From Ghiorsea sp. (GTDB lineage: Bacteria; Pseudomonadota; Zetaproteobacteria; Mariprofundales; Mariprofundaceae): a DNA stretch of 31,232 nucleotides. A program made the translations under genes and the position numbers. Location of the stretch: contig JAJFLD010000116.1 of assembly GCA_021772875.1 (NCBI GenBank), positions 1 through 31,232 of the forward strand, in the 5' to 3' direction. Positions 1 through 8,323 of the stretch are shown here, one piece after another; positions within the stretch are counted from its first letter, which is position 1, and each line of letters opens with the position of its first letter. The notes below the pieces were generated by a model. That model was given only the letters and a program-made list of their open reading frames with translations. It searched no databases and had not been told where the DNA came from.

Positions 1-731
1 TATAAGGCTTTCTCATCCACAATACCACCACGTGCACAATTAACCAAAATAGAGCCTTGTTTCATTTTCTTCAAAATATCAGCATTAATCAAATGACGAG
101 TCGCATCCAAAAGCGGCACATGCAGTGTTAGCACGTCCACAAGGCTTGCAAGCTCTACGACTGTGGCAACTTTGTGTACGCCCATAGCCGAAGCCCTTGC
201 ATCAGTCAGAAATGGGTCGTAAACATAAACCGACATGTGTAACCCTTTGAGCCTATCACATACAATTGCACCAATATTTCCAGCACCAACCACACCCGCT
301 TTTTTACCCGTAAGCTCCATACCCATAAATGCAGACTTTTCCCATTTGCCTGCTTTGGTTGACGCTGTGGCCTGTGGAATTTGACGTGCTGCGGCTACAA
401 TATGTGCTATGGCAAGTTCTGCTGTAGTGATCGTATTTCCAAAGGGAGTGTTCATCACCACAATGCCACGGCGTGAGCAGCTTGGTACATCAATATTATC
501 TACACCAATACCAGCTCGGCCAATTACTTTTACGTGTGCGGCTGCGGCCAAAAGTTCGCTTTTTAAGGCTGTCGTAGAGCGCACAACAATGCCATCGTAT
601 TGATCTGCAATACTGATTTGTGCTTTTAAAGATAAATTTGGTTTGTAATCGACTTCGATGCCATGCGATTGAAACACTTCAATGGCACGTGCACTCATTT
701 TATCGGCAATCCAAACCTTAGGGCAAGACAT
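1..731 (-). CDS. serA: D-3-phosphoglycerate dehydrogenase, C-terminus cut by the window edge
   Basis: This enzyme oxidises 3-phosphoglycerate to 3-phosphohydroxypyruvate, the first step of the phosphorylated serine pathway, in the cytoplasm. Translating the minus strand from the ATG at 731 gives 243 uninterrupted residues to the left edge. Visible are the substrate-domain motif GRAGIGVDNID (residues 71-81), the NAD-binding GAGNIG loop (149-154), an aspartate after the second strand (YDP, 171-173), and NCARGGIVDE with the expected catalytic Arg at 234. The later Glu and His of the active site, and any C-terminal ACT domain, lie outside the window. The start is 8 nt downstream of the stop of the class V aminotransferase, so the two are probably co-transcribed. 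Other 2-hydroxyacid dehydrogenases share this fold, but the GRAGIGVDNID motif and the aminotransferase neighbour favour SerA. Confidence 0.93.
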   Translation of the reverse strand, partial: MSCPKVWIADKMSARAIEVFQSHGIEVDYKPNLSLKAQISIADQYDGIVVRSTTALKSELLAAAAHVKVIGRAGIGVDNIDVPSCSRRGIVVMNTPFGNTITTAELAIAHIVAAARQIPQATASTKAGKWEKSAFMGMELTGKKAGVVGAGNIGAIVCDRLKGLHMSVYVYDPFLTDARASAMGVHKVATVVELASLVDVLTLHVPLLDATRHLINADILKKMKQGSILVNCARGGIVDEKAL

Positions 732-739
732 GTATACGA

Positions 740-1894
740 TTAAGCCTTGGGGAAACGTTCTGCAAGCACAGCTTGTGCAGCACCCACACCCGCCCCCATT
801 TTCACAGGGTAACCAAATCGATTCAAAGCAATTTCTACAGCGCTCATGATGGTGCACACATCAAAAACATCATAATAACCCAAATGGGCAACACGGATAA
901 TTTTGCCTGTCAGGTCATCTTGACCTCCAGCAAAAGTAACACCCATGGTATCACGTAAATATTTCACAAAGGCGCCACCATCAACACTTTCAGGCACAAA
1001 AGCACCTGTTGCTGATGTTGCAGGTGCCGTGGACACCAATCTCATACCCAAAGCATCAAAACCAGCACGTGTGGCTTTAGCCAAAAGTGTATGACGGGCA
1101 TAAAGTTCATCCAAACCTTCTTCCAACATCATCTTCAATACTTCATTCAAACCAATGATAAGTGATACAGCAGGTGTCCACGCCGTGGTATCTTTACCTG
1201 CTTTCTGATTTTTACGTTCGGTAAGCAAATCAAAATAAAAGGAGCTACAACCATCTGTGGTTTCAATCATAGCCCATGCTTTTTCAGAAATCGCAATCGT
1301 TGCTAACCCTGGCGGCAGCATCAATGCTTTTTGTGAACCTGAAATCACCACGTCCAAACCCCACGCATCCATGGGCATATCAATCACACCCAATGCCGTG
1401 ATAGCATCAATAACAGTCAGGCAATCAAGGTTTTTAGTGAGTGCTGCGATTTCTTTGATGGGATGTTCTGTGGTCGTCGATGTATCTGAAGCTTGTACAA
1501 ATACAGCCTTAGCATGGGGATGCGCATCCAATGCCGCTTGAACATCTTTGATGGCAACAGCATTGCCCCAAGCAACCTTAATCTCAACACTGTTTACACC
1601 GTGTTTTTTGGCAATATCACCCCAACGCTCACCAAACTTACCACCATTCACAAAAATCATGGTTTCGCCAGGTGCACACAAAGCCATCACTGCCGCTTCC
1701 ATAGCACCTGAACCAGATGAGGAAAGCATAAGCACATCGCTCTGGGTTTTATGAATGGTTTGAAGCATGGTGCGTGTCTCAGCAAAAATTGCTGAGAATT
1801 GAGGGGTGCGGTGATGAATCATAGGTGCTGCCATACGCAGCAATACACGTTCTGGAACAGCCGTAGGGCCAGGTGAAAGTAAGTATTGTTTCAT
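740..1894 (-). CDS. Class V PLP aminotransferase (alanine/serine-glyoxylate or phosphoserine type)
   Basis: A 384-residue fold-type I aminotransferase of the AGXT/serine-pyruvate family. The N-terminus carries the family motif LLSPGPTAVPERVL, with HHRTPQF near residue 27. The PLP-binding lysine is K189 in SGSQKALMLPPG, and SSSGSGAMEAA (58-68) forms the phosphate-binding region. The ATG at 1894 was chosen because TTTGGAG sits 9 nt upstream; a TTG five codons earlier overlaps that ribosome site. It precedes serA by 8 nt. In genomes lacking serC nearby, this family is a candidate for transaminating phosphohydroxypyruvate to phosphoserine. Serine-glyoxylate exchange is the main alternative. The family assignment is firm; the substrate is inferred from the neighbour only. 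Confidence 0.9.
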   Translation of the reverse strand: MKQYLLSPGPTAVPERVLLRMAAPMIHHRTPQFSAIFAETRTMLQTIHKTQSDVLMLSSSGSGAMEAAVMALCAPGETMIFVNGGKFGERWGDIAKKHGVNSVEIKVAWGNAVAIKDVQAALDAHPHAKAVFVQASDTSTTTEHPIKEIAALTKNLDCLTVIDAITALGVIDMPMDAWGLDVVISGSQKALMLPPGLATIAISEKAWAMIETTDGCSSFYFDLLTERKNQKAGKDTTAWTPAVSLIIGLNEVLKMMLEEGLDELYARHTLLAKATRAGFDALGMRLVSTAPATSATGAFVPESVDGGAFVKYLRDTMGVTFAGGQDDLTGKIIRVAHLGYYDVFDVCTIMSAVEIALNRFGYPVKMGAGVGAAQAVLAERFPKA

Positions 1895-1935
1895 GAGATT
1901 GAACTCCAAAGCAGTGAGAAATCAGGTGCAGCCCG

Positions 1936-2115
1936 CTAAAAACACATCGTTGTAATCAGCCTTGGATTGCGGCGAGAGCCTATAAGCTTGGGCACGTAGG
2001 TCAAACGATAAGTTCGATGCATATCATCTAAGACGACATCGTATAAGTTTTCCAGATGTTTAAAACAATGTGTTTTTATGGGCATAGCAGACACTGGGAA
2101 GTATTGCTTGCACAT
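1936..2115 (-). other. Possible orphan small reading frame or gene remnant between cysM and the aminotransferase
   Basis: The 275-bp gap between the divergent aminotransferase and cysM genes holds an open minus-strand frame of about 60 codons ending 41 nt before the aminotransferase start. Its C-terminal half reads like a genuine protein (for example LDDMHRTYRLTYVPKLIGSR), with codon choices like the neighbours. There is no clear ribosome site, and an in-frame stop lies just upstream of its first start codons. I do not recognise it. It could be the decayed 3' end of a lost gene or chance. Confidence 0.25.
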
Positions 2116-2169
2116 CATAAGCAAAACATGAACATACGCCCTTCAACACTTTAAATAAGGGGACATGCT

Positions 2170-3120
2170 TTGCCAAACCAACACAACACAATCCTTGATC
2201 TCATTGGCAACACCCCTTTGGTACGCATCCAACACATCACCAAACATCTGCCTAAAAACATTACTATCTTGGCCAAATTAGAGCGGCACAACCCTGGTGG
2301 CTCCGTTAAAGACAGACCCGCTTTATGGATGATTAAAGAAGGCATTCAATCAGGTACCCTAACACCAGAAAAAATTATTTTTGATTCCACATCAGGTAAC
2401 ACAGGTATTGCCCTTGCCATGATTGGTGCAGCGATGGGATATAAGGTGCGTTTGGTTATGCCCGCTAATGTATCGGAAGAACGTAAGCGTATTTGCCAAG
2501 CATTTGGCGCTGATTTGGTCTTTTCTGACCCCTTAGAAGGCTCTGATGGTGCTATTTTGATGGCACGTCAATTATATGCGGAAACACCTGAGCGTTATTT
2601 TAAGCCCGACCAATACAACAACCCTGCCAACCCGCGCGCCCATGAAGAATCTACAGGACCTGAAATTTGGCGTGATACACAAGGTAGCGTCACACATTTC
2701 ATTGCCTCTTTGGGCACGTCTGGCACCCTTGTTGGCACAGGCCGTTATCTCAAAGCACAATCAGCTAAGGTTCAAATCATAGCCGCAGAACCTGATTCAC
2801 CTTTTCATGGTATTGAAGGATTAAAACACATTGAATCCAGCATTGTCCCAGGTGTTTATGATGAACATGTACATGATGCTAAGCTTGGTATCAGTACAGA
2901 GCTGGCTTATGCCTTTACGCAACGCTTGGCCAGAGAAGAAGGCATATTATGTGGTCAATCGTGTGGCTGTGCTTTGGCAGCTTCGCTTAAGGTTGCCGAA
3001 GATTTAGCTGCTCAGGGTAAAAGTGGCACTATTGTTTGTATTTTCCCTGATGGTGGCGAAAAATATTTAAGTACGCCTGTTTTTGCTGATGGTACTGTTT
3101 TTGCAGGGGAAGGTATTTGA
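2170..3120 (+). CDS. cysM: Cysteine synthase B-like O-acetylserine sulfhydrylase
   Basis: A 316-residue fold-type II PLP enzyme that makes L-cysteine from O-acetylserine and a sulfur donor. Motifs run in family order: IGNTPLVRI near residue 12, NPGGSVKDR with the PLP lysine K47, TSGNTG at 74-79 for the substrate carboxylate, and GTSGT for the PLP phosphate. The C-terminal motif that is usually G-I-S-S-G-A here reads CGQSCGCAL, with three cysteines; CysM-type enzymes also depart from CysK in this loop. The start is TTG at 2170, supported by AAGGGG 7 nt upstream; the ATG at 2165 is out of frame. It converges on csrA with 10 nt between stops. CysK or a cystathionine beta-synthase-like enzyme are alternatives, less likely given the length and motifs. 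Confidence 0.92.
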   Translation: MPNQHNTILDLIGNTPLVRIQHITKHLPKNITILAKLERHNPGGSVKDRPALWMIKEGIQSGTLTPEKIIFDSTSGNTGIALAMIGAAMGYKVRLVMPANVSEERKRICQAFGADLVFSDPLEGSDGAILMARQLYAETPERYFKPDQYNNPANPRAHEESTGPEIWRDTQGSVTHFIASLGTSGTLVGTGRYLKAQSAKVQIIAAEPDSPFHGIEGLKHIESSIVPGVYDEHVHDAKLGISTELAYAFTQRLAREEGILCGQSCGCALAASLKVAEDLAAQGKSGTIVCIFPDGGEKYLSTPVFADGTVFAGEGI

Positions 3121-3130
3121 AGAAGCGTGC

Positions 3131-3319
3131 TTAATCTTTTTCCGCGGCTGGATCAAGGGCTAGCATTTGCTCGATAACAACCTCTTCTCTATTCACGCTA
3201 ACTTCACGCGGTGCCTCAATGCCAATACGAACTTGGCCACCTTTTACAGATAACACCTTAATCTGAATGCTTTCACCAATGGTGATGGTTTCGCCTGCTT
3301 TTCGCGTAAGAATTAACAT
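3131..3319 (-). CDS. csrA: Carbon storage regulator CsrA
   Basis: A 62-residue RNA-binding dimer that controls translation and stability of mRNAs carrying GGA motifs, typically in carbon metabolism, biofilm and motility. The whole protein matches the family: MLILTRKAGETI at the N-terminus (beta-1 with the RNA-contacting L4/R6 region), GIEAPREVSVNREE containing the key Arg of the second RNA-binding edge, then a short C-terminal helix and tail. There is no Shine-Dalgarno sequence before the ATG at 3319; instead a -10-like TATATA lies 7 nt upstream, suggesting a leaderless or very short-leader transcript. It stands alone, converging with cysM and downstream of arsM on the same strand. Confidence 0.97.
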   Translation of the reverse strand: MLILTRKAGETITIGESIQIKVLSVKGGQVRIGIEAPREVSVNREEVVIEQMLALDPAAEKD

Positions 3320-3355
3320 ATCAAGTTATATAGCAAATATAAAGCCAAACCACAA
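3320..3355 (-). promoter_or_regulatory. Candidate sigma-70 promoter abutting csrA
   Basis: On the minus strand TTGTGG (3355-3350) is separated by 17 nt from TATATA (3332-3327). The start codon follows after only 7 nt, so transcription would begin at or next to the ATG. Both boxes match the consensus at four positions. The absence of any ribosome site is what makes the arrangement credible. Confidence 0.35.
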
Positions 3356-3439
3356 GCAAATGGCTTAAGCAGAAAATAACCCTACTCAAGCCAGCCGCGA
3401 AAACATGTATATATTGCGTGTCTTAAGTGTTGCTACACC

Positions 3440-4249
3440 TTAAGCTTTCACAGCTTCAATATAAGCAGACAACACATAATCCTCAACACCACTATCTGGT
3501 GCCCAATCGCGGATAAAGGCGCGTGATTCATCTTTAGGTGCAATACGAATGGCTGTAAAACCTGCATTTTTCAACATGGTTTCAATATCATCAATTAATT
3601 CTGCGCCAGCCATGCAGCCTGCATGAAGCATAGGATCATTTTTCATAGCTTCTGGCATCACAGCCGTTGCCACCACATCAGAAATGGCCAAGCGCCCACC
3701 CACTTTTAAAATACGAAAAGCATCATTAAAAACCTGCTGCTTATTTGGCGAAAGGTTAATGACGCAATTTGAAATAATAATATCTGCTGTATTGTCCGCA
3801 ATGGGCAAGTGTTCAATTTCGCCCAAACGAAATTCAACCTGACTAAATTGTCCTTTCTCAGCATTTTTTCGTGCTTTGGTAATCATGGTTGGTGTCATGT
3901 CGACACCAATCACACGCCCAGTCAAACCTACTTCACGCGCAGATAAAAAAGCATCAAAACCACCGCCGCTTCCCAAATCAACCACCACCTCACCTTCTTG
4001 CAATGAAGCTATCGCACGCGGATTACCACAACCCAAACCCATGTCCGCACCATCGGGCACTATCGCCAAATCATCTTCAGAGTAACCAAGGCGCGTTGAA
4101 ATAAGTGTATTGATAGCGTCATCATCGGAAACACCACAACAGCTAGAAACTTCGCCACAACATGCCCCATCATTACTTGCCTCTGCGACTTTTGCGTAGC
4201 TTTCACGCACATTTTGACGCACCTTATCCATCTCTTCTTGCTCAAGCAT
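3440..4249 (-). CDS. arsM: Arsenite S-adenosylmethionine methyltransferase
   Basis: A 269-residue class I SAM-dependent methyltransferase that methylates As(III), usually giving volatile or less toxic products. The SAM-binding motif is VVDLGSGGGFDA (89-100). The three cysteines expected to bind As(III) are visible: C74 in GLGCGNP, C162 in SNCVINL and C212 in HAGCMAGA. An N-terminal pair of CC doublets (30-31, 37-38) is common in bacterial ArsM. The ATG at 4249 was preferred because GAGGAG lies 7 nt upstream; a TTG two codons earlier is too close to that site. No arsR, arsB or arsC is present nearby, so it seems to be a stand-alone detoxification gene rather than part of an ars operon. Confidence 0.92.
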   Translation of the reverse strand: MLEQEEMDKVRQNVRESYAKVAEASNDGACCGEVSSCCGVSDDDAINTLISTRLGYSEDDLAIVPDGADMGLGCGNPRAIASLQEGEVVVDLGSGGGFDAFLSAREVGLTGRVIGVDMTPTMITKARKNAEKGQFSQVEFRLGEIEHLPIADNTADIIISNCVINLSPNKQQVFNDAFRILKVGGRLAISDVVATAVMPEAMKNDPMLHAGCMAGAELIDDIETMLKNAGFTAIRIAPKDESRAFIRDWAPDSGVEDYVLSAYIEAVKA

Positions 4250-4565
4250 ACTCAATCTCCTCTATCCAATAAAATACAATGCATTACCTAGCTAAGTCGA
4301 AACTTTCAGCCAAACATTTCATCTCAATGCGACTCTACATCATTGCAAGCCATACCCCATCATTCCAAACATGGACAAATGCTATCAGCATCTTACACAT
4401 CATTAATCCAATCGAAGGCTTAAAGCTTTAAATTTGTTATGGTATTGTTTAAGGCAAGAAAGGTATGAGGCTTATAAGCGCTGTCAACCATTACCCCTTC
4501 CATTTTTTGTTCATTCCATGCAGGTTACGCTTCATATTATCATAGGCAAGGAGAGCAAACAATTC
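4250..4565. other. Intergenic region between divergent arsM and amiC
   Basis: A 316-bp AT-rich gap that must hold the promoters of two divergent genes. I find no box pair convincing enough to place either promoter. A short palindrome AAAGCTTT occurs around 4420. The frame of the downstream amidase stays open back to 4434, but that stretch has no ribosome site and would bury the signal peptide. Confidence 0.4.
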
Positions 4566-5894
4566 ATGACAACACAACCATGCAGCAGCTTTTTTAAGCC
4601 TTCAGCTTTTCTGCTTTATGTACTTTGCTGTGCTTTGTTTATGTTTTCATCATCTACTTTTGCGGCTGTTTCGATTAAAGATGTTCGTATCTGGACAGCA
4701 CCTGACCATACCCGTTTGGTTTTTGATTTATCGGGCAGCGTGCTTTATGATATTTTTCGCCTACATCAACCAGAACGCATTGTTATTGACATTAAAAAAT
4801 CCAAAATGAATGCGAAAGTTTCCGAACTTAAAATCCCTGACGCTGTACTTTTATCGTTACGACATGGCAAACAAAAAGGCGGTACCACACGTTTAGTTCT
4901 TGATGTGCGCGATGGTGTTTCGCCACGTTCATTTTTACTCAAAAAATCCAACAACAAACCAAACAGATTGGTCGTTGACCTGATTCCCAAACAAGAACAA
5001 GCCACTGTGCTCAAACAACCTCAAGCCAAAAACAATCAAAGTGACATCATTATTGCCGTAGATGCAGGTCATGGTGGTGAAGACCCTGGTGCTATTGGTC
5101 GCAACAAGCTGCAAGAGAAAAAAGTAACACTTGGTATTGCTATAGAATTAGCCAAATTGATTGATGCCCAACCTGGCATGAAAGCAGTCTTGGTTCGCAA
5201 CGGTGATTATTTTGTAAAACTTGCCAACCGTGTCAAAAAGGTGCGCGACTCTGGCGCTGATATGATGATAAGCATTCATGCTGATGCCGTGACAACACGC
5301 AGTGTCAAAGGTGCGAGTGTTTATACACTTTCTGAATCTGGGGCAACGCCAGACCGTGTGGCGGCGGCTCTTGCTGCCAAAGAAAATGCTTCTGATTTGA
5401 TTGGTGGCGCAATGGTAGAACAGGAAGTATCTAACCCACTTGTGCGCAATATTTTAGGTGACATGGCAAAACGTGATGGTTTGGACAGCTCTGAAATGTT
5501 TGCCAACCTTGTGTTAAATAAACTTAAAGCATCCTTCCCCATCAAATATGAAAAACCCAAACATGCACGTTTTGCTGTGCTTACGGCTCTAGAAATACCA
5601 AGCGTACTGGTAGAAGTGGATTATATCTCAAACCCCAAACGCGAAAGTTTACTTAATACCAAAGCACACCAAGAAAAACTGGCCCAAGCCATGTTCCAAG
5701 CCAGCCATGATTTTTTCACCCGCATGGGGCTTTTAGAGAAATTAGACCCACTTATTCATACTGTGAACCCTGGCGAGAGTTTATGGAGCATTGCCAAACA
5801 ATACGGAGTGAGTGTAACGAGTATTCTTGAGCTCAACCGCTTAAAACAAAACGCACTAAGCGTTGGACAACGCTTGCGTATGCCGCAGTCTTAA
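4566..5894 (+). CDS. amiC: N-acetylmuramoyl-L-alanine amidase with AMIN and LysM domains
   Basis: A 442-residue periplasmic zinc amidase that cleaves the stem peptide from N-acetylmuramic acid during cell separation. The order is: signal peptide (about 1-33, cleavage near TFA/A), AMIN domain (about 36-150) for septal or envelope targeting, Amidase_3 domain starting near 160, and a C-terminal LysM (about 397-442) starting HTVNPGESLWSIAK. Zinc ligands are seen as H169 in DAGHGG, Glu in KLQEKK and His in SIHADA, with the catalytic Glu in VLVEVDYISNP. An insert beginning AKENASDLIGG matches the autoinhibitory helical region of AmiB/AmiC-type enzymes. ATG 4566 follows AAGGAG and gives a clean signal peptide. 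The LysM domain is absent from E. coli AmiC but common elsewhere. msbA follows 21 nt downstream. Confidence 0.93.
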   Translation: MTTQPCSSFFKPSAFLLYVLCCALFMFSSSTFAAVSIKDVRIWTAPDHTRLVFDLSGSVLYDIFRLHQPERIVIDIKKSKMNAKVSELKIPDAVLLSLRHGKQKGGTTRLVLDVRDGVSPRSFLLKKSNNKPNRLVVDLIPKQEQATVLKQPQAKNNQSDIIIAVDAGHGGEDPGAIGRNKLQEKKVTLGIAIELAKLIDAQPGMKAVLVRNGDYFVKLANRVKKVRDSGADMMISIHADAVTTRSVKGASVYTLSESGATPDRVAAALAAKENASDLIGGAMVEQEVSNPLVRNILGDMAKRDGLDSSEMFANLVLNKLKASFPIKYEKPKHARFAVLTALEIPSVLVEVDYISNPKRESLLNTKAHQEKLAQAMFQASHDFFTRMGLLEKLDPLIHTVNPGESLWSIAKQYGVSVTSILELNRLKQNALSVGQRLRMPQS

Positions 5895-5915
5895 CCATCA
5901 CCAATAAAGGATTAT

Positions 5916-7637
5916 ATGTACCGTCGATTATTAGAGTTTTTATTACCTTACAAAGGTAAGTTGTTCGTTGCTGTGATTTGCATGGTGATTTTGGCCGCAT
6001 GTACAGCCACGCTTGCTTGGGCATTACAACCCATGCTTGATGAAGTGTTATCAGGAAAAAATAAAACTTACATCTACATGATGCCTATTGGCATTATCAT
6101 TTTATATCTCATCAAAGGCACGGCTTATTATGGGCAGGCTTCATTGATGGCATATATTGGTCAACGTATCATTTATGATATTCGCAAAAAGATTTACAAT
6201 CAGCTAACCAGCCAATCCTTAAGCTTTTTCACGCACAGGAAAACTGGCGAATTGCTTGGTCGAATCACCTATGATGTAACATTGCTGCAATCGGCAGTGA
6301 GTACAACTGTCACGTCATTGATGCGTGATATCATGTCGATTATTTTCTTGCTCGGCGTTATTTTTTATCAAGATTGGTTGTTGGCATTGTTTGCTTTGAT
6401 TGTGTTTCCTATCATGGTTTACCCCTTAGTTCGTTTCGGGCAACGCATGCGTAAAGCAAGTTATAATGGCCAAGTTGCCATGGGTAATATGTCCAGCTTG
6501 GTTGAAGAAACCGTTGGTGGCATGCGCGTCGTCAAAGCCTTTGGCATGGAAACCTACGAACGCAAACGTTTTAAAGAAATCACCAAAGATTTTATGACTC
6601 ACCAAGTGCGTGCGCTTAAAGTTCAAGCTTTATCATTTCCCGTGATGGAGCTTGTTGCTGGCATTGGCATTGCAGGTGTGATTCTTTATGGTGGACTTCG
6701 TGTTGCATCAGGTGAAGCCACTGCTGGTATGTTGATGTCTTTTATTGTCTCTTTATTGATGCTCTACGACCCCGTACGCCGTTTATCACGCGCCAATAAC
6801 GAAATCCAACAAGGTTTAGCTGCAGCAGAACGTATTTTCGATATTTTAGACACACATATTGAAGTCAAAGATGCGCTCAACCCTCTACCCATAAAACCTT
6901 TCAAAGAAAGCATAGTCTTTGAAAACGTAAGCCTCACTTACCCTCAAGCATCCCGTGCTGTGTTGCGTGGCATCGACCTGAGGGTCAAAAGTGGCGAAGT
7001 TGTTGCCCTTGTCGGGCGAAGTGGCGCAGGCAAAACCACCTTGGCAAATATGGTGTTGCGTTTTATGGATCCAAGCTCTGGTACGATATACCTTGATGGC
7101 ACAAATTTACGTGACATCGCCCAAGCTGATTTGCGCGCAGAAATGGCATTGGTGACACAAGAAATCGTACTCTTCAACGACACAGTTTTGCATAATATCG
7201 CGTATGGTCATGAAGACATTGATCGTGAAAAAGTGATTGCCATTGCAAAAATTGCCAATGCCCATGAATTTATCGAAAAGCTTGAGCAAGGTTATGATAC
7301 TTTGGTTGGTGAGCGTGGTGTTATTTTATCCGGAGGCCAGCGCCAACGCTTAAGCCTTGCGAGAGCACTTCTTAAAGACGCGCCTATTTTGGTCTTAGAC
7401 GAAGCCACAAGTAGCCTAGACACCGAATCTGAACGTTTGGTACAGCAGGCGATTGATAAACTTATGCAAGGGCGCACAGTGATTGTGATTGCCCATCGTT
7501 TATCCACGATTCGACATGCCGATAAAATTGTCGTATTAGATCAAGGTAAAATCGTACAAAGTGGTTCACACAATGATTTACTCGAAGAAGGCGGCATTTA
7601 CGCCGAGCTTCATCAGCTCCAGTTTGAAGACAATTAG
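5916..7637 (+). CDS. msbA: Lipid A export ABC transporter (ATP-binding/permease)
   Basis: A 573-residue half-transporter, close to the 582 residues of E. coli MsbA, that homodimerises in the inner membrane and flips lipid A-core to the periplasmic leaflet. The first ~320 residues hold six hydrophobic segments, beginning with LFVAVICMVILAAC. The ATPase domain shows Walker A GRSGAGKTT (367-375), the Q-loop in LVTQEIVLF, signature LSGGQRQRLSLA, Walker B ILVLDEATSSLD and the switch His in IVIAHRLSTI. AAAGGA precedes the ATG. It sits between the amidase and a DUF374 acyltransferase with only 4 nt to the latter, consistent with an outer-membrane biogenesis operon. Other exporters of this subfamily are possible, but the start motif, length and neighbours fit MsbA. 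Confidence 0.92.
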   Translation: MYRRLLEFLLPYKGKLFVAVICMVILAACTATLAWALQPMLDEVLSGKNKTYIYMMPIGIIILYLIKGTAYYGQASLMAYIGQRIIYDIRKKIYNQLTSQSLSFFTHRKTGELLGRITYDVTLLQSAVSTTVTSLMRDIMSIIFLLGVIFYQDWLLALFALIVFPIMVYPLVRFGQRMRKASYNGQVAMGNMSSLVEETVGGMRVVKAFGMETYERKRFKEITKDFMTHQVRALKVQALSFPVMELVAGIGIAGVILYGGLRVASGEATAGMLMSFIVSLLMLYDPVRRLSRANNEIQQGLAAAERIFDILDTHIEVKDALNPLPIKPFKESIVFENVSLTYPQASRAVLRGIDLRVKSGEVVALVGRSGAGKTTLANMVLRFMDPSSGTIYLDGTNLRDIAQADLRAEMALVTQEIVLFNDTVLHNIAYGHEDIDREKVIAIAKIANAHEFIEKLEQGYDTLVGERGVILSGGQRQRLSLARALLKDAPILVLDEATSSLDTESERLVQQAIDKLMQGRTVIVIAHRLSTIRHADKIVVLDQGKIVQSGSHNDLLEEGGIYAELHQLQFEDN

Positions 7638-7641
7638 GGTT

Positions 7642-8265
7642 ATGGATTTAAAAAATAAACTCATTGTATTCATTGCCACAGTGGTTATTTGGTTCCTCAG
7701 ATATTCAATACGTTGGCAACATATAGGCTCTCAAGCCAGACCATCGAATACACCATGTATTGTAAGCTTTTGGCACGCTCGTATTTTAATGGTTCCACTG
7801 CTCATTGGCGAATGGACAGGGCCTGCTATTGTTTCCCATCATAACGATGGTGAGCTGATTACACGTACCTTTGCCCATTTTGGCGTCAAAGCCTCTCGTG
7901 GTTCATCCAGTAATGGTGGTGCCAGAGCTTTGCTTAAAGTCATTCGTGCAGCCAAAGAAGGCGCATGCCCTGGCATCACACCCGATGGCCCACGTGGTCC
8001 GCGTCAAACTGTAAAAACAGGCGTTGCTCAACTTGCGCTCAAATCAAATTTGCCCGTTTTACCCGTTTGTTATGCCACCAACCGTCAATGGCGTTTACCA
8101 TCATGGGATAAGTTTTATCTACCCAAACCCTTTTCCAAAGGTATTGTTGTTATTGGTGAGCCACTTTATGCAGATGAAGGTGAAGCCATAGCCTCCTTCA
8201 CCCAACGCATCCAACAAGCGATGGATATCAACCAACAGCAAGCCGATACTTATTTTCAATCTTGA
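7642..8265 (+). CDS. DUF374 family lysophospholipid acyltransferase-like protein
   Basis: A 207-residue protein with an N-terminal hydrophobic segment (about 7-20) and the motifs of the DUF374 group: SFWHARILM (42-50), SHHNDGELI (65-73, an H-x-x-D-type catalytic arrangement) and TPDGPRGPR (113-121). Members are membrane-associated and thought to acylate lipid A or a lysophospholipid. The ATG at 7642 lies 4 nt after the msbA stop, with AGGG overlapping the junction; the frame stays open upstream but inside msbA, so the short start is preferred. Position next to msbA suggests a lipid A or envelope lipid substrate, which is an inference. The family assignment is good; the exact reaction is not known. 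Confidence 0.85.
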   Translation: MDLKNKLIVFIATVVIWFLRYSIRWQHIGSQARPSNTPCIVSFWHARILMVPLLIGEWTGPAIVSHHNDGELITRTFAHFGVKASRGSSSNGGARALLKVIRAAKEGACPGITPDGPRGPRQTVKTGVAQLALKSNLPVLPVCYATNRQWRLPSWDKFYLPKPFSKGIVVIGEPLYADEGEAIASFTQRIQQAMDINQQQADTYFQS

Positions 8266-8323
8266 TGCTGTTTTTTAAGTTTGTGAACTTAAACCTCAAC
8301 GCCATTTGTCGCTGAATAATTTT

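Noticed and set aside
3422..3447. CTTAAG inverted repeat after arsM as a terminator
   Set aside because: The arms need a bulge and no T-run follows on the minus strand; it partly uses the stop codon region by chance.
4434..4565. Extended N-terminus for the amidase, 44 residues upstream of ATG 4566
   Set aside because: It would bury a clean signal peptide, has no ribosome site at its start, and AAGGAG lies before ATG 4566.
7561..7641. Longer acyltransferase reading starting inside msbA
   Set aside because: It overlaps the conserved end of MsbA in another frame; the ATG 4 nt after the msbA stop fits the family.
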